Below are positions 39,770-49,168 of a stretch of DNA of 64,000 nt, in pieces. The stretch comes from Nitrososphaerota archaeon. Its GTDB lineage: Archaea > Thermoproteota > Nitrososphaeria > Conexivisphaerales > DTJL01. The stretch spans positions 124,001 to 188,000 of the forward strand of contig JAJPJS010000027.1 in NCBI GenBank assembly GCA_021324115.1, in the 5' to 3' direction. A program made the position numbers and the translations under genes. Position 1 is the stretch's first letter; each line of letters begins with the position of its first letter. The notes beneath the pieces were generated by a model that was given only the letters and a program-made list of their open reading frames with translations, ran no database searches and was not told the origin of the DNA.

Positions 39770-41752
39770 ATGAGTGACACTTACACTAGAACTGGCATGG
39801 CGCTCGGAAACAAGTTCGCCGTATTTGTTCTGTCCGGTGTGGGCACGGTGGTTGGCTTCTACATTTCAGGCGTGATCGACCTCGTCGGTTCCACCACCCA
39901 GATTCCCTATGTGATAGCCGGCATCATCACAGGTGCTGTCATCTTTGGTTTTCTGTCGGTTTCCATTGCAGCGAAGATGTCGCATCCCATCGCGACATCA
40001 TCGGTTGTCGGCGCGGTACTTCTTTTCGCTGATGCCACGTATGTTTCCACCAGGCCGGAAGCCGGCAGCATCGCGCTGCTGCTGTCTGCAACCCTTGTGT
40101 GTTCTCCCCTCACGCCTGTTGCCTCTGTCGGATTCCACAAGGTGAAGCCGAGCTATGGAATCTTTCTTACGGCAGGGTCGATCGTCTTTCTTATGGTTTC
40201 GGCCACAGCTTATATCGAAAGTGGGTACAGCGGCCTGGGCGCGATAACCCTTGTGAATTTGGCTGTCGGGTTCTTGGTGATTCTTGCCATAGTATACTTT
40301 CAGAAGATGAGATACAGGAGTGGCAAAATGCTTGCGGCAAGGAAGGCGGCTGTCGCAGGGATGCTCTTTATTGTGCTCCTCTCGGCGCTTGAGGCACCTG
40401 TCGCTCTGGGGTCGAGTTCAGTGACCCCCATCAGGCACGTGGTGGAGATAATGATGGAGAATCACAGCTTTGACAATATATTCGGAGTGTACCCGGGACC
40501 GACAAACCCGCTCGGGTTGCAGACTCCACAGAATCTTTTGGATGTAGCAGGTATCCCCCAGATGCACCCGGTTCCGAATGGAACCTTCAGTACGGCCGAT
40601 CCGGTTGAAGGGTACGTTGCATACCATGAAGACTGGAACGGTGGGATGATGAATGGCTTTCTGCAGGGTTCCGGGCCTCAGTCCCTCCTATACTACACAG
40701 CTTCACAGTACGGAGAGGAATGGGCCCTCGCGGAGCAGTATTCACTGGGGGACATGTACTTTGCGAGCCAGCTCACCGAGACGTCTCCTAACAGGCTGTA
40801 CAGTCTTGCCGGGTATTCTCCTGTGATCAATGATTACGGCCCTCCACCCTACATCCCGGTGGGACAGTCGATATTTTCTGAGCTGAACCATTACGGTGTG
40901 AGCTGGGGATACTATGTTGAAAATCCATCTGCCGGAGCAGGAACGCTGGACTACTTTGCCGGGATTGGCCAGTATTCGAGCAGCATCAGGAGCTGGAATG
41001 ATTTCTTCCAGGAATTATCCAACGATAGTCTACCTTCCGTGGCATGGATGATGCCTGTGGACGGCGGTGCGGTGGATTACAGCCAGGGGCCGCCTTCGAA
41101 CGTTCTGAAGGGAGAACTGTGGCTAATGTACGTCGTCAACGCAATCGAAAGAAGCCCAGAATGGAACTCAACCGCGATATTCATCACGTATGATGAAGGC
41201 GGTGGTTTTTATGATCAGGTGCCACCACCATCAATTTCGGGGGTGCAGCTCGGCGTCAGGGTGCCACTGATCGTTGTTTCCCCCTATGCCAAGGAGAACT
41301 ATGTATCGAACACGGTCATGACCCACACATCGATCCTTGCCTTTATTGATTATAACTGGGGGCTGCCACCGTTGAACAAAATCGTGTGGGAGTCGACTCT
41401 GCCTTTGGACATGTTCAATTTCAATTCAACTTACAGCTGGGGCAGTGTTATCAGACCGCCAATAGCCTTCACGAATTTCCCCATGCCATCTTCCCCAATA
41501 TTTTCGCTTTCCAAATTCAGTAATGTAACTTCTCTCTCGTACCTCTTTCCGATGAATCTCCAGGTCCCGCTTAATCAGCTGCCGTATTCGAGGGAGGGAA
41601 GCTCTCACTTTTCCCTCGGAAGGTCGGATGGTTACTATGTGAATAGCAACTTCCCATTCATACCTTTTTATGAGACAATATACTTCGTTGGCGCGGCTTA
41701 CCTTATTCTGCTAGCGATTACGGTGGTAGCACTGGGTCGGAAGCCGGAGTGA
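39770..41752 (+). CDS. Membrane-fused phosphoesterase (phospholipase C / acid phosphatase family)
   Basis: 661 residues from ATG 39770. The N-terminal 215 residues hold about seven membrane helices; the C-terminal catalytic domain (about residues 218-620) begins VVEIMMENHSFDNIFG, the metal-binding signature of the phosphoesterase family (phospholipase C, AcpA, alkaline phosphatase superfamily), with TYDEGGGFYD and VPLIVVSPYAKE further on. A final membrane helix (about residues 635-655) anchors the end. The catalytic domain is probably outside the cell. Upstream in-frame starts (39662, 39740) exist but are less likely. Fusion to a polytopic membrane domain is unusual; most members are soluble or tail-anchored. 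Confidence 0.78.
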   Translation: MSDTYTRTGMALGNKFAVFVLSGVGTVVGFYISGVIDLVGSTTQIPYVIAGIITGAVIFGFLSVSIAAKMSHPIATSSVVGAVLLFADATYVSTRPEAGSIALLLSATLVCSPLTPVASVGFHKVKPSYGIFLTAGSIVFLMVSATAYIESGYSGLGAITLVNLAVGFLVILAIVYFQKMRYRSGKMLAARKAAVAGMLFIVLLSALEAPVALGSSSVTPIRHVVEIMMENHSFDNIFGVYPGPTNPLGLQTPQNLLDVAGIPQMHPVPNGTFSTADPVEGYVAYHEDWNGGMMNGFLQGSGPQSLLYYTASQYGEEWALAEQYSLGDMYFASQLTETSPNRLYSLAGYSPVINDYGPPPYIPVGQSIFSELNHYGVSWGYYVENPSAGAGTLDYFAGIGQYSSSIRSWNDFFQELSNDSLPSVAWMMPVDGGAVDYSQGPPSNVLKGELWLMYVVNAIERSPEWNSTAIFITYDEGGGFYDQVPPPSISGVQLGVRVPLIVVSPYAKENYVSNTVMTHTSILAFIDYNWGLPPLNKIVWESTLPLDMFNFNSTYSWGSVIRPPIAFTNFPMPSSPIFSLSKFSNVTSLSYLFPMNLQVPLNQLPYSREGSSHFSLGRSDGYYVNSNFPFIPFYETIYFVGAAYLILLAITVVALGRKPE

Positions 41753-41803
41753 GACGCCGAAGATCACTAATTCTAAGCAGCAATTTCTTTTCTGGACCAG
41801 CCA

Positions 41804-42361
41804 CTACTGTAGGTATTCGAGTATCTCCTTGTTGTCAAGAACGGGAAACATGAGCTTCATATTTTCCAGCGACCTCTCATGTGCGACCTTATCACGTGAT
41901 GAAACAGCCTCCCTCGCTATCACGGGCAGATAGCCAAGACACTGAGCATGCCTGGCCGAGGTTTCAACCCCGATGTTCGTAGAAATTCCGGTGAATATAA
42001 GACAGTTTATTCCTGCATTTTTGGTAATGAGCTCGAAGTTGGTTCCAACAAAGAAGCTTGCGGTGTTTTTTGGTATAACTACATCATCAGGCTGGGGGGC
42101 TACTTCCTTGATTATTTCGCCCGGCGAAAAGGTACCCCTCCTGAGCGCAAGCATGGTTTTGTTCTGGTACCTTTCGGGTAGTAGTGTTATCTTGCTGTAT
42201 ATTATTGGAATCCCGCGAGCCCTGGCGCCGCTCACGATCTCTACCAGTTTGGAGACGAACTCTTCTCTGTTGAATATCAAGGAAACAAGAGCCTCCTGCA
42301 CATCCCAGACGATAAGGGCGCTGTTCTTCGAATTTATCAGAGGTTTCAGGTCGACGCTCAT
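41804..42361 (-). CDS. Isochorismatase-like hydrolase with Gly in the nucleophile position
   Basis: 185 residues from ATG 42361. The family core is present: D20 (IVWDVQ), K98 (IPKNTASFF) and the segment FTGISTNIGVETSARHAQCLGY. In cysteine hydrolases of the family (nicotinamidase, N-carbamoylsarcosine amidase) the residue before V is Cys; here it is Gly131, as in true isochorismatases such as EntB or PhzD, so a vinyl-ether hydrolase or a noncatalytic role is more likely than an amidase. ATG 42361 lies about 29 bases from a minus-strand TATA box (42385-42396). Confidence 0.75.
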   Translation of the reverse strand: MSVDLKPLINSKNSALIVWDVQEALVSLIFNREEFVSKLVEIVSGARARGIPIIYSKITLLPERYQNKTMLALRRGTFSPGEIIKEVAPQPDDVVIPKNTASFFVGTNFELITKNAGINCLIFTGISTNIGVETSARHAQCLGYLPVIAREAVSSRDKVAHERSLENMKLMFPVLDNKEILEYLQ

Positions 42362-42384
42362 AGCGTAAGAAGCATGTAGCATGG

Positions 42385-42396
42385 TACTTATTTTTT
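42385..42396 (-). promoter_or_regulatory. TATA box for isochorismatase-like gene
   Basis: AAAAAATAAGTA on the minus strand, centred about 29 bases before ATG 42361. This supports the shorter N-terminus starting MSVDLK. Confidence 0.5.
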
Positions 42397-42652
42397 GCCG
42401 GAGTTCTTGATTTGGAATTGGGACTGCCGTTTTGGTTGCACCTCAGACCGAGCGGCTTGGCGTTGATCCATGCCCGATGTGAGGGGTGAAGAGATGAGGA
42501 ACACGTAGGAGAAAGGGCTCGATGCTGGTTTCGGCTTGTTCCCTCTTTCCATGTTGATTGATGTTATGATATCGAATGATTCCCATCCATGTCATCTGTA
42601 GAACCGGATATGTCCGAGGGGGGGGTACTAGGTAATCCGATCACGGCACCGG

Positions 42653-42662
42653 AAATACTTAT
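42653..42662 (+). promoter_or_regulatory. TATA box for BMP gene
   Basis: AAATACTTAT centred about 31 bases before ATG 42689 but only about 10 bases before GTG 42668, favouring the ATG start. Confidence 0.45.
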
Positions 42663-42688
42663 TACCTGTGAACAGGTTTGGTTATTCG

Positions 42689-43759
42689 ATGAAAGGAAAT
42701 CGCTTAGCTGTAAGTATGCTAACCACAGTCATCATCGTCGTATTACTCGTCGCACTGGTAGCAGGAGTCGGATACTACTATTACTCCACCCAAAACGGTT
42801 CAGGTCATGTGCAATCTCAGTACAAAGTTGCAGCTATATTTTCCGGTCCCGTCAACGACGGCAATTACAACCAGTTGGGGTATGAGGCGCTGCAGGCGCT
42901 GAATGCGAGTGGTGTGCCGACTGCCTACACCGAAAACGTACCGAGCCCGACTGCCACCTTCCTCACAGATGTTCAACAGTACATCAACGAGGGATTCAAC
43001 ATAATCTGGGCGCACGGTGGACAGTTCGCAACAGCGATAGGTGTGGGCTCCAACAGCAGCACGGCTCTCGCAGTTGAATATCCGAATGTGATATTCATAG
43101 CTGAGGCCGATAATCCGGCTCCGATTACGGTACCGAAGAATGTATGGGTCATCGACAGGAACTTCGCGCCGGGCTTTTACGTTGAAGGTGCCCTGGCTGC
43201 GATGACGAGCAGGAGCGGAACAATAGGTTACATTGTAGGTCAGCAGCTGCCATTTGCAAATGCAGAGGCCAACGCCGTGATAGCCGGAGCAAGGTCAGTC
43301 AATCCCTCAATCAAGATTTATCGCACGTTTACAGGAGACTTCAACGACCCTGTCAAGGCAAGAACTGCTGTTCAGTCCATGCTTGGTCTCGGCGCTGATG
43401 TGATAATATCCGCGTTGAACCTGGCCGATTCGGGCATTTATCCTGCAATTCAGGGTACCCCTACTCTTTATGAATCCGTCTACACGAACCAATACAGCTC
43501 TGTACCCAACAACTACCTCACCTCTTATCTATACAATTTCACTCCGCCGCTTATGCATGTCTTCACTGAAATCAAATCAGGTGTGACTTCGGGATACTAC
43601 AAGATTCCATTTTCGCCTTCCGGTGGGGTCTACATGCAAACACCTATTTCGAACGTGAACTCGACCGTTCAAAGTAGAATACAGAACATAATAAACGAGG
43701 TCGTCAACGGCCAGATAACTGTAGCATTCAATTCGACCGCTCCCGGACCCGGGCCTTAG
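42689..43759 (+). CDS. BMP-family substrate-binding protein (nucleoside ABC importer)
   Basis: About 356 residues, membrane-anchored by an N-terminal helix (about residues 9-27). The BMP fold is indicated by VAAIFSGPVNDGNYNQLGYEAL at the start and FNIIWAHGGQF, VIFIAEAD and GTIGYIVGQ further on. BMP proteins bind nucleosides or related ligands outside the cell for a cognate ABC transporter; that transporter is encoded on the opposite strand just downstream (43865-47410), convergent rather than co-directional. A TATA box favours ATG 42689 over GTG 42668. The last 15 residues are Pro/Gly-rich. Confidence 0.85.
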   Translation: MKGNRLAVSMLTTVIIVVLLVALVAGVGYYYYSTQNGSGHVQSQYKVAAIFSGPVNDGNYNQLGYEALQALNASGVPTAYTENVPSPTATFLTDVQQYINEGFNIIWAHGGQFATAIGVGSNSSTALAVEYPNVIFIAEADNPAPITVPKNVWVIDRNFAPGFYVEGALAAMTSRSGTIGYIVGQQLPFANAEANAVIAGARSVNPSIKIYRTFTGDFNDPVKARTAVQSMLGLGADVIISALNLADSGIYPAIQGTPTLYESVYTNQYSSVPNNYLTSYLYNFTPPLMHVFTEIKSGVTSGYYKIPFSPSGGVYMQTPISNVNSTVQSRIQNIINEVVNGQITVAFNSTAPGPGP

Positions 43760-43864
43760 AAGCTACCTTTTCTTCAGGTTTCAAAAGTATCCAATTTATT
43801 TTATCATCTCGTATTACCCAGTCATGAAAATGATGTCGGAATGACCAACCCCCTTCCAGACACT

Positions 43865-44800
43865 TCAGTCTATCTTTGATTCCCTGTCATAATTTCTGCC
43901 TAGACCCTGCGGGAGTTCTGCGTTACGGTAGACCTGAATCAGTATCAACAAGGTAGCTATGAAAGGAACCATCAGGAGGAAGTCGGAGCTGACGGGGAGA
44001 CCGAGAAGTTGACCGTAGACCGAAAACACTTCGAAGCCGGCAAAGACCAAACCGGAAGCTACAACGTTCAGTGGCTTCCAGCCTCCAAGGAGCGTCACGG
44101 CTATAGAAATCCACCCTCTTCCACTCACCAATGATTCTGTATAAGAGCCAGTCAGGAAGAAGGGGATGTATGCACCGGCAATACCGATAAGTGCAGAACC
44201 CAGAAAGGTGTACACATATCTTGTCAGGTGTACGTTCAGGCCCTGGGTGTCGGCCACTCTTGGGTTTTCTCCGATGGCCCTCACGTTCAATCCGTATGGC
44301 GTTCTGTAAAGAACGTACCAGATCAGGATCGAAGCGAATATTGACGCATAAAAGACAGGATTCTGTTGAAACAGTATTGGACCGATGTATGGAATCGAGG
44401 ATACATACGGAATCTGAAAGCCGTGCAGTGTGGGCACCGAGGGTGGACTGAAGGTTTCACCTATAGCTGCCTTGTACATGAAGTTCCCTGCACCCTCCGC
44501 TAGAATGAGCAAAGAAAGACCCACCACGAATTGGTTCTGTTTCAGGCTGACGCTCAGGAAGCTCATCAGAACACCGAAAAGACCGCCCGCTATCGCTCCG
44601 GCTGCAAACCCGATCAGCAGATTACCATTGTTGAGGTATGCTGCAAGGAAACCAGCAGAAGCACTTGCCTGCATAACACCCTCGTTGTAAACCAAGAACA
44701 CGCCGGTGCGTCCCGCAAGAGTCATTCCTTGCGCAGCCAGTATGTATATCACACTCACCCCAAGCGCAAATGCGAAGAAATCAGCAATAGTGCTAGTCAT
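43865..44800 (-). CDS. BMP-type ABC importer permease 2
   Basis: 311 residues, about 9 membrane helices, of the BPD_transp_2 fold. The region ALVSGRGWISIAVTLLGGWKP and the permease loop GENPRVADTQGLNV identify the nucleoside/simple-sugar permease family (NupQ/YufQ-like). The ATG overlaps the end of permease 1 by four bases (44797-44800), implying translational coupling. It forms the inner-membrane channel with permease 1 for the ATPase upstream. Confidence 0.88.
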   Translation of the reverse strand: MTSTIADFFAFALGVSVIYILAAQGMTLAGRTGVFLVYNEGVMQASASAGFLAAYLNNGNLLIGFAAGAIAGGLFGVLMSFLSVSLKQNQFVVGLSLLILAEGAGNFMYKAAIGETFSPPSVPTLHGFQIPYVSSIPYIGPILFQQNPVFYASIFASILIWYVLYRTPYGLNVRAIGENPRVADTQGLNVHLTRYVYTFLGSALIGIAGAYIPFFLTGSYTESLVSGRGWISIAVTLLGGWKPLNVVASGLVFAGFEVFSVYGQLLGLPVSSDFLLMVPFIATLLILIQVYRNAELPQGLGRNYDRESKID

Positions 44801-45825
44801 CGGTTGCTACCTCCGTAACCCTTTGCCAACAGTATAAGCAGTAGCAGAAGGGACTCGATCAGCAGCCCAATTTCGTAAGGAACGCCCAACACACCCTGAA
44901 GGGCACTGGTGCCGGTGTCTATCACGGCTATGAAAAATGAAATTAGGCCGACACCAATCAGACTTGAAGCTGAGATGAGGGCCGGGACGAGACTCAGCAG
45001 CCCGTAGTTTCCCTGCATGCCGTACTGAAGGCTGAAAAGCAGCCCTGCCACCTGAATCGCACCGGCCAGACCGGCTATTGCTGCTCCCTGCACGATGGAC
45101 ATCGCCGAGACGAAATTGGATTTTATACCATAAACGAGTGAAGCACGAGGATTCGCGCCAACCGCTCTTAGCTCAAAACCGGCCGGCGTCTTTGAGATGT
45201 AAAAGTATACGATTGCTGCGGCCAGAACCGTAATGATGAGACCGGTACCTATCTGAGGCGTCCTTACCAGTGAAGGGAGTATGTAATTCGACCCTATCTG
45301 GTTGGTTTGGGGGTACCCCACAAGCGGATTATGCCAGGGGCCAGTGGTCACGAACAGAACGAGGTAATAAGCAATGAAATTCATGGAGATTGTTGAGACT
45401 ATTTCATTGACGCGAAATCTGTAAAGGAGAAAGGCAGGAACGACGGCCCAAAGGGAGCCGAATGCCATTCCAGCAACGAGAAGGAGTGGGATACCTATAA
45501 CAGATGGGAGGTTAGGTAAAACGAAGCTTACAGTGACTGCGCCAACGGCGCCGAGCAGAAACTGCCCCTCGTTGCCTACATTGTATTTACCTGCCCTGAG
45601 CGGAACCACAAAGGCAAGCGCCATTAGGAAGAGTGGAACGAAATCCAGCAGAGTGAGGCTCAAGGAACCCGGGCTTCCTAGCGAAGAGGAAAGCAGTATT
45701 CTGTAACCTTCAAACGGATTCTTCCCTATCAGAGCAAGGAGGATGCCGACGGACGCAACGACTCCCAAGAATGACAGAATGTATGGTAAGAGCTTCGAAA
45801 TGACAAGACTCTGCTGGGCCTTCAC
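44797..45825 (-). CDS. BMP-type ABC importer permease 1
   Basis: 342 residues with about 9-10 membrane helices, family NupP/YufP. The cytoplasmic coupling loop (GFELRAVGANPRASLVYGI) is recognisable. It follows the ATPase stop with a one-base gap and overlaps the next permease by four bases, so the ATPase and both permeases form one operon. Together they probably import nucleosides delivered by the BMP protein at 42689. Confidence 0.88.
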   Translation of the reverse strand: MKAQQSLVISKLLPYILSFLGVVASVGILLALIGKNPFEGYRILLSSSLGSPGSLSLTLLDFVPLFLMALAFVVPLRAGKYNVGNEGQFLLGAVGAVTVSFVLPNLPSVIGIPLLLVAGMAFGSLWAVVPAFLLYRFRVNEIVSTISMNFIAYYLVLFVTTGPWHNPLVGYPQTNQIGSNYILPSLVRTPQIGTGLIITVLAAAIVYFYISKTPAGFELRAVGANPRASLVYGIKSNFVSAMSIVQGAAIAGLAGAIQVAGLLFSLQYGMQGNYGLLSLVPALISASSLIGVGLISFFIAVIDTGTSALQGVLGVPYEIGLLIESLLLLLILLAKGYGGSNR

Positions 45826-45826
45826 C

Positions 45827-47410
45827 CTACGCGGTCGCGCCCCCTGCCATCATGGCACCAATCCTGTACCTGTCCATCTGCTGCCGATCCAGCACGCCGA
45901 CCACCTCACCCCTGAACATGACTGCTATCCTGTCACAGACTGAAATGAGTTCATCAAGGTCCTCGGAAAGCAGAAGCACACCGGCGCCATTCTCCCTGCT
46001 TTGGGCTACAAGGTTCCTCAGAACCAGGTCTGTGGTTCTTGTGTCCAATCCCCTTGTGGGGTTGTGAGCCAGGATCACCTTCGGCCTTGACAGCAGGGCT
46101 CTGCCAACCAAAAGCTTCTGAATGTTCCCGCCTGAAAGCACCCCTACCCTGGCCTCGCTCTGTGGAGGGTATATTCTGTAACGTTCAATTGCGTCACGAG
46201 TGGTTTCAATCATTGCATCCCTGTCCATGATCCACCTTTTGCTAAACGGCTCGATGTCATGGGATCCAAGAACCATGTTTTCATAGAGTGTCATGCTCGG
46301 GAGGATACCGTCGTCCAGCCTGTCCTCGGGTATGTAACTCACCCCAAGTTCGATTATCTCCTTCGTGCTGAGTCGCATGGGGTCGACCCCCAGCAGGCGG
46401 ACTGACCCATGGGTCGGTTTACGGAGCATCATTATCGCCTCGACGAGCTCCTTCTGACCGTTTCCCGAGACACCGGCGATGCCCAGAATTTCCCCAGGAT
46501 TAAGAGTCAGATTGATGTCTTTCAATGTAATTCTTCCCTTGGAGGACCCCGTCCTAACGTCGGAGAGTGTCAGCAGGGGTTCGGCGGAAGGTGGGGAAGT
46601 GTGGCTGCTGGACTCAAGATTGGAGGAAGGTTTGGCTCCCATCATCATTTCAACAAGGCTGTCTGCAGTAACCTCGGAGGATGAGAACTTCCCCATTACA
46701 TGTCCGTTTCTGAGAATCGTGATCCTTTTCGCCACTGCCAGCGCTTCCCTTACCTTATGTGTGATGAATATCACGGCGTATCCCTTCTCGGCCAACTTTC
46801 TGATGGTGGATAACATAGAATCCACCTCCTGCGGCGTGAGATTGCTTGTGGGTTCGTCCAGTATCAGTATTTTGGGATTCCTGTAAAGGGCCTTCAGTAT
46901 TTCGACCTTCTGTTGTACCCCGACCGGCAGCCCCTTTACCCTGGCGTCAAGGTCCAATGTAATATTATTTTCAGCCGCCAGTTTCTCAACCTCTTTTCGC
47001 ACTGATTTTTCCTTCCCTTTTTCGTTCGATCCTGTTCCGATTATGATGTTTTCAAGTACGGTGAAGTTCTGAATGAGTTCAAAATGCTGGTGAACCATTA
47101 TGATTCCGCGGACGATTGCATCACGGGGCGACCTTACGACGATCGGTTTTCCTTCGAAAAGAATCTCGCCCTCATCCGCCCTGTAGAGTCCCGAAAGAAT
47201 GTTCATCAGTGTCGATTTCCCGGCTCCATTCTCGCCGAGGAGTGCAAGCACCTCGCCAAGCATTATTTCTATGTCCACGTGATCGAGGGCAAGGATGGAC
47301 CCGAACCGTTTCACCACTGAGCGCATACTCACAAGCGGATTATTCGCGGTGCGGTCGGATTCTTCAATTCCTTCGTTAGCCTCAACGGAGCCCCCGGCAT
47401 CTTGAACCAT
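45827..47410 (-). CDS. Nucleoside ABC importer ATPase, two tandem NBDs
   Basis: About 527 residues with two nucleotide-binding domains, as in sugar and nucleoside importers (NupO/RbsA type). Domain 1: Walker A GENGAGKST, GVQQKVEILKAL signature, Walker B LILDEPTSNLT, H-loop ITHK. Domain 2: degenerate Walker A GVSGNGQKEL, signature LSGGNIQKLLVGRAL, and AHNPTRGLD in the Walker B place. Such asymmetry is normal for the family. ATG 47410 is 28 bases from a minus-strand TATA box (CTTTATTGA, 47434-47442); TTG 47437 would add nine residues. First gene of the operon. Confidence 0.88.
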   Translation of the reverse strand: MVQDAGGSVEANEGIEESDRTANNPLVSMRSVVKRFGSILALDHVDIEIMLGEVLALLGENGAGKSTLMNILSGLYRADEGEILFEGKPIVVRSPRDAIVRGIIMVHQHFELIQNFTVLENIIIGTGSNEKGKEKSVRKEVEKLAAENNITLDLDARVKGLPVGVQQKVEILKALYRNPKILILDEPTSNLTPQEVDSMLSTIRKLAEKGYAVIFITHKVREALAVAKRITILRNGHVMGKFSSSEVTADSLVEMMMGAKPSSNLESSSHTSPPSAEPLLTLSDVRTGSSKGRITLKDINLTLNPGEILGIAGVSGNGQKELVEAIMMLRKPTHGSVRLLGVDPMRLSTKEIIELGVSYIPEDRLDDGILPSMTLYENMVLGSHDIEPFSKRWIMDRDAMIETTRDAIERYRIYPPQSEARVGVLSGGNIQKLLVGRALLSRPKVILAHNPTRGLDTRTTDLVLRNLVAQSRENGAGVLLLSEDLDELISVCDRIAVMFRGEVVGVLDRQQMDRYRIGAMMAGGATA

Positions 47411-47433
47411 CGACCCATCCGCGAGACAGAGCG

Positions 47434-47442
47434 TCAATAAAG
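47434..47442 (-). promoter_or_regulatory. TATA box for ABC importer operon
   Basis: CTTTATTGA on the minus strand, centred 28 bases from ATG 47410. It fixes the operon start and supports the ATG over TTG 47437. Confidence 0.45.
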
Positions 47443-48048
47443 TTATCGTTGTCCAGACATAGCTTCATGTATTGATACCACTTTGAAAGCTTCATTTCTT
47501 CATATGATTGGACGCCCCATTTGATCTGATCTGGTTTTACCTAGACGTACATATACCAAGTTACCGTTGTGGCGACAATATCTCACGTCCTTCTATAATC
47601 AAGGACTATCCGTTACTTGACAATATGCAGCCCCGCACCAATCCGACCGAGCTGCAGGCCGAACTGGGACGAAGAATTTTATCATTGTGCATTACGTGGA
47701 TGAAACTGACGTAAGACTAGAGGGGAATAGTTTCCGGAAATCCAGGACACTTCTGAGGATGTACTTTTGATGATGCGAATGGATCATCAACTTCAAAGTG
47801 TTGACTCGAACCAAGACACTATTTGAAACGCTCCCATTTTTGCTGTGTGTTTCTTCATCTTTCGAATAGAACCCTCCATAACTTCACCAAACAGGTGGAA
47901 CGCCTACCCGCTTTTGAGCTGGTCCTTTGAAGATTCTTTGTTATGAGAAGCGAAGGGATAGAGCCCAGAAGAGATGCAATGCGGATGTCGGTGATTGCTT
48001 GTCGTTGATGCTTTACATGTGGAAAATCTGGTTCTTGCATGCCATACC
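47443..48048. other. Intergenic region with an inverted repeat
   Basis: About 600 bases without a supported gene. A perfect 8-base inverted repeat, TTGATGAT (47767-47774) and ATCATCAA (47783-47790), is flanked by ACTTT and AAAGT which could extend the stem across a bulge. Short frames on both strands show no family-like content. No tRNA, CRISPR or transposon ends were seen. It may hold a regulatory RNA or the terminators of flanking genes. Confidence 0.4.
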
Positions 48049-48921
48049 TCAGGAGGTACGCGCAGATCGCTCTGCATCGAGTATTCTTTCAGCCATCCTG
48101 ACATGGACAAGGTCTATCATCCTATCATCGAGACGGAAGGCGCCTCTTCCCTCTTTGCCGTGCTCTTCCCAAGCCTCCACGATCCGTCTTGCCCAGTTGA
48201 TTTCGCGTTCACTTGGGGAAAAGGCTCTGTTTACGACATCTATCTGGTCCGGATGAATCACCAGCTTACCTACGAACCCCAAATTCTTTGCGCTGAGAGC
48301 CGAAAGCCTGAGGCCTTCTGTATTCCTGAGGTCAAGAAAAACCTGGTCTATGGGGTCTATGCCAAAGGCGTGAGCTGCAGCAGCGATCCGAGACTTGGCA
48401 TACAGCAAGGTTGTTTCTGGACGATCGATGTCAAAGATCCCCATGCTAAGAGCGAAATCCTCGGCACCGAATTCGACTGCGGTTATGAGACTGCTCGAGG
48501 CAAGAATCTGATCCACAAAGGTCACTCCTTTCGCCGTTTCTATCATAACTAGTAATTTGGGAGATGGCAACTGTTTTCCCCTGGTAAGTTCATTCAGAGT
48601 CCTTTCGACGAGCCTGACTTCTTCCGGGCCTTCGACCTTGGGTACCGCAATGAGTTCAAAGCCAGATGCCACCGCGACCCTCAAATCTTCATCAAAGTAT
48701 GGTGTATCCGGGGCATTGACTCTGACACCCACCTCTCTGCTGCTCCAGGTATGTGTGGTCAGTGCACTTCTCAGACTTTCACGCGCTTTCTCTTTTTCGC
48801 CTTCGGGAACCGAATCTTCACAGTCGATCAGAACTACATCAGGCCGTAGTCTGCTTGCCTTTTCCACCATCTTTTGATTGTTTCCAGGCACAAACAGAAC
48901 CGACCTGCGCAGTCGATACAT
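48049..48921 (-). CDS. CitE/HpcH-like acyl-CoA lyase
   Basis: 290 residues from ATG 48921. TIM-barrel lyase of the HpcH/HpaI family, CitE branch, which splits beta-hydroxyacyl-CoA thioesters such as citramalyl-CoA, malyl-CoA or HMG-CoA. The core residues are visible: R67 (VRVNAPD), E128 (MIETAKG) and D155 (FGAEDF), the last two binding magnesium. The frame extends to 48978, but the extra 19 residues are not family-like, and a TATA-like CAAAAATAGG (48949-48958) about 32 bases upstream supports ATG 48921. Neighbours are acyl-CoA dehydrogenase, MaoC and CaiB genes, so it probably cleaves their product. Confidence 0.85.
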   Translation of the reverse strand: MYRLRRSVLFVPGNNQKMVEKASRLRPDVVLIDCEDSVPEGEKEKARESLRSALTTHTWSSREVGVRVNAPDTPYFDEDLRVAVASGFELIAVPKVEGPEEVRLVERTLNELTRGKQLPSPKLLVMIETAKGVTFVDQILASSSLITAVEFGAEDFALSMGIFDIDRPETTLLYAKSRIAAAAHAFGIDPIDQVFLDLRNTEGLRLSALSAKNLGFVGKLVIHPDQIDVVNRAFSPSEREINWARRIVEAWEEHGKEGRGAFRLDDRMIDLVHVRMAERILDAERSARTS

Positions 48922-48948
48922 GTGTATCAAACACCTGTACGACCTGTT

Positions 48949-48958
48949 CCTATTTTTG
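48949..48958 (-). promoter_or_regulatory. TATA-like element for CitE-like gene
   Basis: CAAAAATAGG on the minus strand about 32 bases before ATG 48921, suggesting the lyase can be expressed independently of the dehydrogenase upstream. Confidence 0.35.
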
Positions 48959-49168
48959 CTTAGTGCCAAACAGTTCAATCAGCTGCGAAGGTGAGTTAGG
49001 CATCATTCTCCTCATCTCTTCCCTCCCCAGGCGCGTTGAAACTCTTTGATAACAAATTGATCGCCGCATCTCCTCACGCGGAGAAGCTGATCAAAGGATA
49101 TTCGAGGCCACTGAGCCACATAAAACCGGGTCAGGACATAAATTCTGAATTCGATGCATGGAACAATC

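Noticed and set aside
47927-48552. Plus-strand frames opposite the CitE-like lyase
   Set aside because: Antisense shadows of a clear enzyme gene.
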